From: Euglena gracilis
Lineage: Eukaryota > Euglenida > Euglenophyceae > Euglenales
Direction of reading: 5' to 3'
DNA: 64,000 bases
Assembly: GCA_039621445.1 (NCBI GenBank)
Contig: CP154956.1
Coordinates: forward strand, 75,678,192 to 75,742,191
The position numbers were made by a program, and so were the translations under genes. The notes beneath the pieces are model-generated. The model was given only the letters and a program-made list of their open reading frames with translations. It was not told where the DNA came from and did not search any database. The first letter of the stretch is position 1, and the number at the start of each line of letters is the position of its first letter. This document shows, piece after piece, positions 12,744-24,000 of the stretch.

Positions 12744-14242
12744 CAGGGATTTGTGCTTATCCTGAAATGGATAACTATGGATAACTACGGATAACTACGG
12801 ATAAGCCCGAAACCCCCAAATACGGATAAAAACGGATAACTACGGATAACTACGGATGAGCCAAAAAGACCAAATAAGGATAATTACGGATAACTATGGA
12901 TAACTACGGATAAGCAAAAAATTTTGACGAATGAGGATGAGCATGAACTGCATGAAGCTTGCGTGCACATCCACATCCTCAACCACAGGCTCTATTCTTT
13001 CTCCCTGTCAATGGATTTCCCTCCTGAAATTGGAAGGGGCAAAGGTGGTTAAACAGCCTGGAGCAAGTGCAGCTTTGATGGAGGTTCCTGAGGACGCAGG
13101 TGTTTTGTGTTAGAAAGCATCTGGGTATCAATTCCCCCCCCAGGCCCCACGAACCCTTCTGTTGCACAACCATCCATCCCTCGAGTGCAACTAAAATTGG
13201 GCGAGATGATGGCCACCCTTCGATCTGTGCCTTGGATCGGAAGTATACAACTGTTCATGGCAGCCTGAAGGTTGGCAGTCAGTTGTATCGCTCTGTGGGC
13301 CGGGTGGTTTCAACCCACATCGCAAGCATTCGGAAATCAATCTCTGGCAAAAAAGTGTGGATTGGAACTGATGAATAGACAGATTCACAAAGCTACAGAG
13401 AAGAAATGGTCAATTTTTTTTTCATTCAAATCTCAATGTTGAGATTCTGTCGATCGAGTATATCGAGGATTGCTCTTAACTAATCAATTTTTGTTGCCGC
13501 GATGTCTGTTGGCTGATGAGGTTTTTTAGGGGCATGCCATTATCAATATTTTGGTTGGTTGTGGCCCAAGTTCGTGGGTTGTGGCAACTCGCACTCTGGT
13601 TTGTCAAGGGCCAAACGATGGCGTTGTGCACCGAGGTTTGTTTTCTAAGAAGAAAAGTAATGTCGTCTTTTTTCGAAGAACTTGCTAAGGAGGTCAATGA
13701 GGTTTTAAGGAGCATGAGAATTTCTGCTGGCAGGGTTGTTGCATTTGTCTCTGATGCAGCTTCTGTGCTCAAAGCAGCATATCAACCCATTTTCGCAACA
13801 ATTTTCCATTTGGCAGCGTGCATCCTATAAAGGGATGGGCTGCTTTCAGTTTGGCCGGTGTCATTGATGTTAAAAACCGACAGAAGATGTTGTCTAACCT
13901 CCGGCAGGCAGCCGTTGGCATGTTCTGCAACGGTGATTGTGAACAACGGTGGATGAAAGATTAAAAAGCCACACCGCACATTGTCGTTTCCATCTGCCTT
14001 GGATGCTTGTCGTTTTCTGTTTAGAATGTCATATTTCACGAAGTTTAGGCATTCCTGAGGTTTATGATGATCAACTCTCTTCATCCTTTCAACTACAGCT
14101 ATTTCTAGATGGATACCCCCTGTCAGGAAGGATATTTTAGTAAATAAGGATAACTACGGATAACTACGGATAAGTACAGATAACTACGGATAACTACGGA
14201 TAAGAATTTGACCCCCCAAAAAAGGATAAGCACAAATCCCTG
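12744..14242 (+). mobile_element. Degenerate hAT element with 19-bp perfect terminal inverted repeats
   Basis: The ends are perfect inverted repeats: CAGGGATTTGTGCTTATCC at 12744-12762 and its complement at 14224-14242. Immediately outside is a 7-bp direct repeat GTGTGTG (12737-12743 and 14243-14249). It sits in GT-rich sequence and is therefore weak. Both subterminal regions (12768-12925 and 14140-14228) carry many copies of GGATAACTACGGATAA. The interior holds a broken transposase-like reading frame. CAGGG ends, near-8-bp duplication and the interior protein together fit the hAT superfamily. Confidence 0.8.
13100..13964 (+). pseudogene. Broken hAT transposase-like coding sequence
   Basis: Several frames must be combined to follow the protein. 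At about 13345-13375 is KKVWIGTDE, followed across a stop by TDSQSYREEM, the position where hAT proteins have a (T/S)DxWT-like strand. At 13630-13830 the frame reads through VVAFVSDAASVLKAA to FHLAACI. A frameshift near 13825 then continues HPIKGWAAFSLAGV and ends with CEQRWMKD at 13964. The VVAFVSDAASVLKAA ... FHLAACI order resembles the DUF659/RNase H-like part of hAT transposases. At least one frameshift and several stops show it is not functional. The family call is from motif resemblance only. Confidence 0.55.
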
Positions 14243-14249
14243 GTGTGTG

Positions 14250-16080
14250 GGGTCACTTCCCACTTTGAAATCAATGGCTTTTGACCAAATTTTCAATTTC
14301 AACCAACTTCGTCTGACCCCACCACCTGGAAGTAGGGGTCCAGTGCCAAAAAGCCAGTCAGCCACTCGGGAAAAAAAAACCAGTCAGTCAATTCGGGGGG
14401 GGTCAGACACACCTTAAGTTATGGAACTGCCAGTTCAGGTTTGATTTCATTTTAAGACCTGGTAGGCAGTGGTGGGGTGAAGGCTTATCAGGAAAATTTT
14501 TGGGGGTTTTCGAAGCTGGGCGGTATTTGGTTGGGTGGGTTGGTGGGTCAAACTGGGGGGGGGGTTAATGGGTGGGTTTGGGGCCTGGGAAAATGTCCCC
14601 CCCCAGCGGTCACCAAGTTAATGTATGATTCAAACCAAAGTGAATTTTGTGGAGATGAAAGTCAAATGAAGGAGTTTTGGAAAGCACCCGCCTGGGAAAA
14701 ATGCAACATTCGGAAATCCATCCGGGGTCATGTTGCCCTAATTTACATGGGGGGAGCGGGTGTGTGGGCATCCTTTCATAGATATGTTTCAGTCTGACTC
14801 TGAATTGAAACTTCAAATGATTTGAGCTTATTTTGTTGCCACAGAGTTTCAGGAGACCAGAAAACTGGTCATGGGAGTATTTGGCTGCGGCCGGAAGTAT
14901 GCTCTGAACCAGACACTTCTCTTTAGCTTTTTTTGCTGTGTGAACTTTTGAATGTGTGTTTGCTCACAAGCAAAGTTCATGCAATTATTTGTTCTTGAAA
15001 CATGGTTTGATTTAATAAACCTCTTGTTGAAAAAAACAACCACCCCCAGTGTGAGTGTTGGATTTGTGCAGGGGGAGGGGAGGAGGTCCATCCCCCCTCC
15101 CTATCTTGGTGGGGGGAGGGGGTCCAAAATCCCCATTTGACATCCTGCCCAGTGTATCATTGAATTCAAATTAGGGGATGGGGGTGTATTAATGGGGTTG
15201 CTGAAGCTTTGTCTCCCAGGCTTTAGTGATTCAGTGGACACGGGGCCCAAATTCAGGGAGATTTGCCAAGCTCCCCTGACTGTCTAGATTTTGGATTTTT
15301 TTTCAAAGCGTCATGCCAAACGAGCGGCTCTCAATCAACCCATCAAACGGCCTTCCTTGAGACGAAATTTTTGATGGGGTGCATGTGTGCGTGCGTGTGT
15401 GTCTGCGCGTGTGTGTCTTTTGAAATTCAGTACAAAAATATTAATATAAGAAATGAATCTCCCAATAGAAGCAGGGGTGCGCTTATTGAAGCCGCCGCCT
15501 CCAGCGTTCCCACCCGCCTGAGTTTTGTAGGTTGTTTTATAAATGACCATCAAAGTGGGGGTGCGCTTGTAGAGTGGACCGCCACTTGTCCCGAAGCAAT
15601 ACCCAGGGGCAGGGCGTTGCTTACGAAAATTTCACCACCCCCGGGGCAGGCCTGCCAGTCAGCACCCTTTTTCCAGCCAACAGCCTTTTTTCAGACCCCC
15701 CTCCCCCCATCACGAGATATATTTATTTCCAGCCGCCCTTCAGACGGCTGGATGGTAACGGGTTTTTTGCTTTCAGGGGTACAAAAACGGGCCAACAATG
15801 GGCGAAAATGAGTCAAAATTGGGCAAAATGGGTTGGAAAAGGGCTGTCCGGGACATCTTTGGTGTCAAATAATCAATTTTTTTTGCATAATTGGCAGTTT
15901 TTTTTGGACGTTTTTTGCAATTTCGGTTTTCTTGTTCCTGGTTCGACCTCAGGCTCAGACCCAGCCCGGGACCTTTATGGGGAGGAGGGGGGGGGGTCAG
16001 CCAGCTGCCTTTTTCCAGCCAGCCCAAATTTTCCAGCCTCTGAGCTGAACTCCCCGTCTTTAAGCAACACCCTGCCCAGG
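14250..16080. other. No gene recognised; repeat fragments
   Basis: Contains a fragment of the TGACTGACTGG element (14341-14400), a G-rich tract, and a CCAGCC/TTTTTCCAGCC-rich block (15590-16070). A long plus frame at 15574-16251 crosses repeat borders and a homopolymer, so I do not call it a gene. Confidence 0.45.
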
Positions 16081-16092
16081 GTCAGAGGGGTG

Positions 16093-16362
16093 CAGGGGTT
16101 TTTTGTAGTCTTGGACCCCCTCCCCCGAGGGGGGAGGGGGGGTAGGGTGGGTGGGTCCCTTCGACCCCCTCCCCCCCCGGGGGGGGGTGGGGGTAGGGGC
16201 TGGTGGGTATATCTTTTTCGGCCGAAATTCTTTAAAAGGTGCTATTTTTAGCATTTTCGGGCAAAAGTGGGTCCCCCCGGCCCCCCCCGGGGTGGCCCCA
16301 CCCCAGGGGGTGGGTGGGTGCCGCCCCCCCCCCCCCCCCCCCCGGTCTTAAAAAAACCCCTG
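16093..16362. mobile_element. hAT-like miniature element, perfect 8-bp target duplication
   Basis: The ends are CAGGGGTTTTTT and its complement. The 8-bp duplication GAGGGGTG lies directly outside each end (16085-16092 and 16363-16370). The interior is 270 bp of long C and G runs without coding capacity. It shares ends with the elements at 22190-22650 and 27501-27787, and much interior sequence with the latter in inverse orientation. Confidence 0.85.
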
Positions 16363-16399
16363 GAGGGGTGGTCCGACCCCAGCAAAAAATCTTTGAGAA

Positions 16400-17880
16400 G
16401 GCTAATGCAAACAGTGCTTCTGGTATGAACCGACTCCTGCCCCATCTTATGGGGAAATATCCACATGATCCCGGGAGCCCTGAAAGAGACTATATTAATC
16501 CTAATTTTGCGCCCAGCCTGAGTTGTGCCCGTTTTATTGGGGCCAAGTCAAAAAAGTGACCGTGATAAAAGGTCCATCTGCCAGCAAAAAAAAGTATATT
16601 TTGGAAATCACTAGGGATCATGATCATGATCCCTTTTGATGACCCAGTCATCAAAAGGGCCCAGTAAGAGAACTCCAGCTTGTGCAACGCCCTATCTAAC
16701 GTGCCTGGCTTTCTTTGTAACTCCACGGCGTTAAGTTACAACAAAAACACCCCAAATCTGCAGCCCATTTTAATCTGTAAATAATAATTTATGCGAAATT
16801 TGCAATGCTAGTCTTTTCACTCGTCCATTACGTGCAAGTCCCATTCAGAGCTCAACACTATGCAAAGCTGGTCCCCCAACCCCCCTAGTTTCGAAGGGGG
16901 GGCTCCCACCCCCCCCTCCTCTACAGGGGCAAAAAAAAATTCTGGTGCTCTGCGCCGGGTGTGCATTTTAGGACCCTCTTGAGGCCCAATATAAAAATTT
17001 GCACCCAAATGCATGGGTTCCAGACCAAAAACAGGGGGGCCCAGGGTTCGATATAAGGACAGGTGGCCCAAAAAGGTCAATTTTTTCCTCCGGCGCTTCG
17101 AAGCGCCGGAGTTTTTGGTAATTTTCTGCCATTGACCTGATGAAAAAACACTATGTGCTGCTTGCGCTTTGATTTCGCTGGATGTCAAATTTTTGGCCCG
17201 GCGCTTTGCGCCGGGCCAAAAATCGGTCACGTGGAGTGCGTGACTGTTTAGGTGGGTGGGTGTCCCCCCACCCCCCCCCCCTCCTGGCCCCCAGGGGGGG
17301 GGGGGGGTCCGGACCACCCCGGGGTCGGTCCGGACCCCCTGGCAGGGGGGGGGTCCGCACCCCCCTCCCTGTGGGCCAGGAGGGGATGGGGGGGACACCC
17401 CCCCACCTAAGCCATGTACGTCCTCCTTATATCGAACCCGGGGACGGGGGGGGGGGTCAAAAAACGCTCATTTTCGACTCAAAAACAGTTCTCTGGGTCC
17501 AGGAAGAATCGTTGCGGGCAATTTTTTCGATTTTTTTTCGAATTTTTTCCACCTTTTTAACCCAAAAATGGCATAAAACGGCTAAGTCAAAACAGGCCAA
17601 AACTGTACAAAATGGCCCAAATTGGCCGAAAAATGGCTGTAACTCGGGCTGGGCAGGGAGTTGCGGGGAAATCAAAATACGGTTAGATAGGGCTTCAAAG
17701 GGCTTCAATGCAGGTTGCTGGACATTTCCTTTGACTCCCCACCATTTTCGAAATTTTCACCAATTAAGAAATTTTAGAAAAATCGATTTATTGACCCAAA
17801 TGTTTGGTGTCCACACGTGAACCACAAAAAAATTTTTGGTGTCCACAGTGAACCACAAAATGACAACCTTGGCGTACCAC
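16400..17880. other. No exon recognised; part of desaturase 3' flank or third intron
   Basis: If the desaturase gene continues to the left, this is intron 3. It holds GCGCCGG-type hairpins at 17090-17115 and 17195-17220, G/C homopolymers around 17265-17400, and a repeat at 17560-17740 (CCCAAAATGGC ... CTCGGGCTGGGCAG) shared with 45560-45920 and 63470-63930. No sequence for the second histidine box was found. Confidence 0.45.
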
Positions 17881-17930
17881 ACTAAATGAATGTCTGGGTG
17901 GGACTGTCAAAAGCCAAAAGCAAAACACAC

Positions 17931-18019
17931 CTGTCCTTCCACCATGTCACGGAAAAACCTTGCAGACCATTGCCAAATACCAGTCCCACGAGGTTGTTCC
18001 AGTTCCGGTTCTTGAAAGT
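17931..18019 (-). CDS. EFD1: Desaturase exon 3: short region before the second histidine box
   Basis: Encodes residues 152-180 (TFKNRNWNNLVGLVF ... TWWKD) plus two bases of the next codon. The acceptor is ATTCTGCAG and the donor follows AAGGACAG as GTGTGTTTTG. The next exon should begin by completing an arginine and then encode the HxxHH box. The exon is separated from exon 2 by about 7.4 kb and is easy to miss as an island of 89 nt. Confidence 0.93.
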
Positions 18020-21000
18020 CTGCAGAATGAGACTGTGGTTGCAAATGAAACCTGTCAAATTGCACCTCAAACAAACAAACCACCTTTCAAGTCAGTCATC
18101 ACAAAGTGCAATCCAGGGGGGAAAAGGAAGAAAACTGGAGATGGACAACCCTTTTGACAAAAAATTCGAATAATTTTCTCTTCACAATTTCTTTCACATT
18201 ATTTTCCCCTTTCCTGCCAGTGCTGCTGCCTGAGAACAGACAGCAGCACCCCGTGCCAGCCCAGCAGGCTTTTGCTTAAGGACCCCAGGGGGGGTACTGG
18301 CTAGCCAATCGACTAGACACTGGGAAAAATGGACTAGCTAGACCCCCCCCTCCCCCCCCCGGGGGGGGGGGGGTCCGGGGATCCCCCCAACTGGGTCCGG
18401 GGATCCCCCCAACTGGAAAAAAGTTGCGTGCCGAGGTGGAAATGAGGTTTTTAATAGGTTTTTGGCTGATTTTGTTCCAAAATTTCCCAAAAATGGCCAA
18501 AAACGGGCATTTTGGGCCATTTTGGGGGGGTCGCAAAAAAATTTCCGGCGCTTTGCGCCGGTCACTGGAAAAAAAATTCCACTAGCTAGCCCTGCTAGAA
18601 ATCCCACTAGCCAAATTTGGACTAGCTGCAGTCCAGCCCCCCCCCTTAGATGCACTTTGGCTTCTGTCTGGTTTAAGGCCTGGCGCTGCATTCCGCTTCT
18701 GGCCCTTTCTTCGGAGCAACTCCCAATAATTGTCCGACCCCATATTCACTGGGACTTCAAACTTCCGTTTTGTGTTTTCCTTGCCCTTCCCCCCCCCTTG
18801 GGTTTTCGGCTCCCCTTTCTGGCTGCTGCTGCTTCTGTTGCTGCTCGATTTCGTTCCCAAGAGCCCCCCCCCCGGGGGGGGGGGGGGTACTGCAATCCCT
18901 TAAGCAGAAGCCTGCAGCCCATTTTTCAGTTTCGCTCCTCGAGCAGGGTTTTCCGCCTCCTCCGGACTGCAATATCGGGGGGGGGGGAGGGGGGACAAAC
19001 CAAGGGAAAATTTCCGGTGCGAAGGCGTGGAGGTGTATTTTTTTGCCTCGACATGATTGAGTTTTTAAGGAGTTTTCGATTGAGGCTTGATTTGTAACCT
19101 GAGCTGTGGAAACAGACTCACATATGATCCCAGCGGCTGGCCATGAAAGGAACTGTGAAAAGGAAAAGTGAGTATTTGAAAAATGTTCTGAAAAATGAGA
19201 CAAAGACCGTAATTTCCAAGGCATTGAAATCTGTTTACGTCGTCGATTTCCAAGACAGCCTCGTTTACTTGCCAAAAATCACAAATTTAGCAATATTTCA
19301 GCCCAGGTGCATCGGCTGAATGGACTTTAAGGCAGGCGTGCAGGCCCAGACGAAATGAGTTTTCAGAAACTGATTCAGCAAGGGTGCGGCGCAGGGCCCC
19401 CCAGCTAAAACTGCTGGTGCCGGTCAATTTTCGTTTTAAAAATGAAGAATCCAACGATGCGCAAAAACAGACTGATTTTGACTAATTTTGCACAGAAAAA
19501 TGGGGAGGACTGCACAACTGCAAAATGAAAGGAAAAACAACCAAAAATCCTTTTTGAAGAAAATCAACTGTGCAAGTGCACACAAAAAAGTCGCTGCTGG
19601 ACCACCCTCCCCCCGGGGGTCCAGCACTGCGTGCCGAGATGGAAATGAGGTATTTACACAAAAATCGACTGCCACTACACCTAGCGTCTGAAATGTTTGC
19701 CCACGGCCGGCAAAAACATTTGCCCCAACCAGTCAAAATTTTTGCCCAGCGCCGTCAAAAAATTTGCCCAAAGGCCTCAAAAATTTTTGCACCGCGCTGC
19801 CAAAAATATTTGCACTTCCTCAAAAAATATTTGCCATCCGTCATTCTATTTTTGCACAATGAAAAAAAGCGTTGCACTGCACAATGAAAAACATCCATGC
19901 CGATTAAGTTTCAAAGGGCAAAAGTGCAAAACACCCGATCCAAGTGCAAGAATTTTCGGAACGAAAGCAAATATTTTTGGGATAAAATGCAAATATTTTT
20001 AAGATAAAATGCAAACAAATTTTTAACATGTGCAAACATTTTTGAGATAAAATGCAAAGATATTGACCGGAAATGCAAAAATATACGGTGTGAAGTGCAA
20101 AATATTCAGGCGTTGGGCGTAACGATTTTAGCAGGCGCCCCCAAGGCGGGCGGCCCCAAGGTGCCCAGGCCCCCAGGCCGCCCGGCGCCCCTGCTAAAAC
20201 CGTTAGTGCAGTCGATTTGTTTAAAAACCGCGTCTTGAACAACGTTCGACGATTAATAACCTGCACGGTGGTTTTTTTTAACCTTTTTTGTGGTTTTCGT
20301 CAAGGAAACGACATCCCTCTGAAAACCGTTTTATACAAACGGGCGCCTGCCTTGAAAACCGTTTCGACCTTTTTTTCGACTTCTTTTTCGACTTTTTCGA
20401 GGTGTTCGCTGTGAAGTGTGCAATGTTTGGTGGCACTGGAAGTGTGTGGATCTCCGACATCCACCCAGGTTTGGGTGGATGTGCGAGGGCTGTCGCAACG
20501 CTATGCAGTCGATCGGTTTCAGTCGTGATCGTGTCCTGGTGATTTTTGTCTGTCACGTTTCTGTTGTTACCACCATTTCAGCTCTTGTTGAGCTCTGGGA
20601 CACCAGTCCCCACACATTCTTTTGTGCCTTCAATTGTGGATTCACAGATTCTTTTGTGGCTTCAATCAGTTACCAGCTGCCTGCATCCCAAGTAAACGGG
20701 CGCCTGTCTTGAAAACCGTGTTACAAACGGGCGCCTGTCTTGAAAACCGTGTTATACAAACGGGCGCCTGTCTTGAAAACCGTTTTATACAAACGGGTGC
20801 CTGTCTTGAAAACCGTTTATTTGGAACGGCACCCCTGCTAAAACCCGTAATGTCAGTCGATTTTCAAGACAGGCATCGGGCACTGGAAATAGGTTTTAAT
20901 GTGTGTTTTGGCTGTTGTTCCAAAAAAAGGCCAAAATGGGCATTTCTGGCAGGTTTTGGGGATTGTAAAAAATCCTCGGCACTTTGCACCGGTCAATGGA

Positions 21001-24000
21001 AAATAATTCCACTATCCAGCCCTGTCTGGGTTCACTAGGATTTCCACTGGCCAAATCTGGACAACCCCCCCCCCCCGGGTACTGCGAGAGCAGAAGCCTG
21101 GTCAGGTTTGATGTTGGGGTGCAGGTTGATGGTCAGGGTTTACGGTTGGTGTTCTGGGCATGCTTGTGCTTACCAACCGGGGGGAGGGGGGGGTGGGTGC
21201 TATAGGGTGCCTGCCCCTAGCAGGCACCCCCCCCCCCCCCCGGGGGGATAGGGGTCCGGGCCGGACCCAGAAAATTTTCATTGAAAATGGCCTTTTCCGG
21301 GCCCCCGGCGCCTTCGGCGCCGGGGTCGGAGGGGGGTGCCTGCTAGGGGCAGGCACCCCCCAAAACCCCCCCAGGGGGGTCGGATCGGGTGCTATGGGGT
21401 GCCTGCCCCTAGCACCCCCCCCCCGTGGGGTAGGCACCCGACTAGGCGCAAGCCTGGTTCTGGGTAGGGTTAGGGTGAGGGGTGGGGTTAGGGCAGGGAC
21501 AGGGCTCACTTGACGACCCCCCCCAGGGGGGGGTTCAGCTCACACACAGGCTGGAAAACTTGGGCTGGCTTAAAAAAAAAAGCCCCCTCCATGGGGTCCC
21601 ACGGCTGCAACTGGGCCTGACTGGGGTCGAAATGGGGACAAAAAAATGAAACTTCAAAAACACCCAAAACTGCCAATTTCCTCCTACCCCCGTGTTATTT
21701 CCCCAGGTCAAATTGGGCCCAACAGGGGAGTCAACTTCGGGGGTCAAGTTGGACCCGGGGTCACTTTCCGGACTTAATGGGTGTTCCATTTTCCATGATT
21801 CAACGCATAGTCACAAAGACTATGCGTTTTGTGACTATGCGCCACACTTGGGCTCACGTGCCATAAAATGGGATGAAATCCCAAGGCACCCAATCAGCAT
21901 TGAAACATCATCTTGGGGACTGTATGTTTCAACGTTTCCAAACCACTTCGACAGATGAAGAAAACATTTCTGCCAGGCAAACATTCCTCGCAGAGCATTC
22001 TTGAACCTGGAAAAATTTTCCTTGGGGGTCAAGCTGGGGGGGGGGGGGGGCGCTGCTCTTATCTCTATCAGAGTAAGAGCGAAGCTTGCCACTGGGAAAA
22101 GGGGGAAACCTCCCCCCTTGTCCTTGACACGCCAAAGAATGGGGAAAATGCGGTGACACAGGGGGGGGGTCATGGACACGCCATGTGATCAGGGGTTTTC
22201 TTAAGCCAGAGGGTACCCCATCCCCAGGGGGGGTCCAGCCAGCCAGCAGCTCAAATCCAGCCAGCAGCCCAAATTCGGGCTGGGAGCCCCCCCCCCCCCG
22301 GGAGGTCAAGTGAAATAAAGTTGGGTCCAGCCCGGCCGGAGGCCGGGCCAGCCGGCCGAAGGCCGGCCAGCCAAGTGGGCCACCCAGCTCACCTATCCCT
22401 GCATTTCTTCCCCTCATCACAGCTTCCTCCATCACAGCCCCCCAGCCTTGACCTGGCTCCATCCACCAAAATGTCGAAAATGGCCAAAATTTTTAGAAAT
22501 TTTTGTTTTTCACCGACCCAGCCCAGCCCAGCCCAGCCCCCTCCAGCCCCGGACCCCCCCTATCCCCCCGGGGGGGGGGGGGGCCAGCCAGCAGCTCATT
22601 GCCAGCCGGAGGCTGGACCCCCCCCAGGGGGGTCCTTAAGAAAACCCCTGCGTGTGATGTGCACTTTACCATGAAGAAAAATGGCATTTTGGGAAAAGCG
22701 TGGTTGACACAGGAGGGTGTCATGGACCAACCATGTCAAGGACAAGGGATCTGTTTTTTTTGTTGTGTTTTTAACCATGAACGCAGTTTTTTGGAATTTG
22801 ACAGTGGGAAGTTTTCACCTTTCAGAGCGGGAGGGGGGCACGGAGGTTTTGGTGAAATATCCAAGACAAAAGGCAGCACAACAATCAACAAAAGCTGTTT
22901 GCCTGTGCCATGCCGCCGGCCGGGGGGCAGGTTCCCTGGCACCAGGCTTTCTAAAAAGTTGTTCCAGTTTGTCAAGTCACACAGCCGCAAAACTTCTTCC
23001 TCGCAAACAAGCACCTATAGTCAAGCCCAAAAATTCCCCCATTTTAGGCCATTTTAGGCCATTTTAGGCCATTTTAGGCCATTTTAGGCCATTTAAGGCC
23101 ATTTTAGGCCATTTTAAGGTATAGGTGGGGGTTCTGAAAATCATAATTTTTGGTCATTTTTGTCCCGAAAACAGTATCATAACGTGTGCAAACCTTCTCT
23201 TGTTCGGTAATAACAAATGTACATCCAAAAAAGCATGCAAAATTCATGAACGCTGATCAAAACAATGGGAAGCTCAACAAGTCTATATTCATATTCATAG
23301 AGGAATTCTGAACAATAAGAATTTACGGTAGATGAAATTTTTCAGAGAAAAAAAAACGTTGGACAAAAAATAATTTTTTTTATTTGTGCTACCAAAAAGG
23401 CTCCCTTTTTTTTGTGAATTCTACACCATTTTGCGGAATTTCGCAATAAGAAGTCATTTTTTCTGAGAGATAATGCTGCTGCCTGGTGAAATTCAATTTG
23501 ATTTTGGCATTGTTTCAGCCATGTATATCATTCATTTTATTATTATGATAAATATTAAAGAATAATTATTAAGATCCATAATACAAACAAAAAATTATTT
23601 CCAAAAAATACAATGAATTTTTATTTGTATTACAGATCTTAATAATTATTCTTTAAATACTTATCATAATAATAAAATGAATGATATACATGCCTAAAAC
23701 AATGCCAAAATCAAATTGAATTTCACCAGGCAAAAAATGAAATATATAAACCTAATCCTGTACCTATTGACGGATAACATATATCATATTCTATCATATT
23801 ATATATACCAATATTATTCCAATTTTATTGATAATATGATTGCAGTAATAATTATTGTACAATTACACATTATATCAATAAATATTATTTTTACTTAGTA
23901 CATATATTTATTAATTTCAACTTATTTCTCTTTTATTACTAAAATTGTATGAAAACATGTGTTATTTGTATTACTAAAACTGCATTAAATATAATGTTAA

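Noticed and set aside
13516-13830. Intact small gene with a valid ATG
   Set aside because: Homology-like sequence continues upstream and downstream in other frames inside an element with hAT ends, so the frame is a fragment of a broken transposase.
1-17930. Remaining desaturase exons (second histidine box HNAHH, QIEHH box)
   Set aside because: I looked for coding sequence of these boxes on the minus strand and found none. I therefore did not extend the gene. A very short exon could have been missed.
23716-23898. Small AT-rich membrane-like protein in the AT-rich core
   Set aside because: The frame follows from extreme AT content, overlaps the palindrome, and has no family resemblance.
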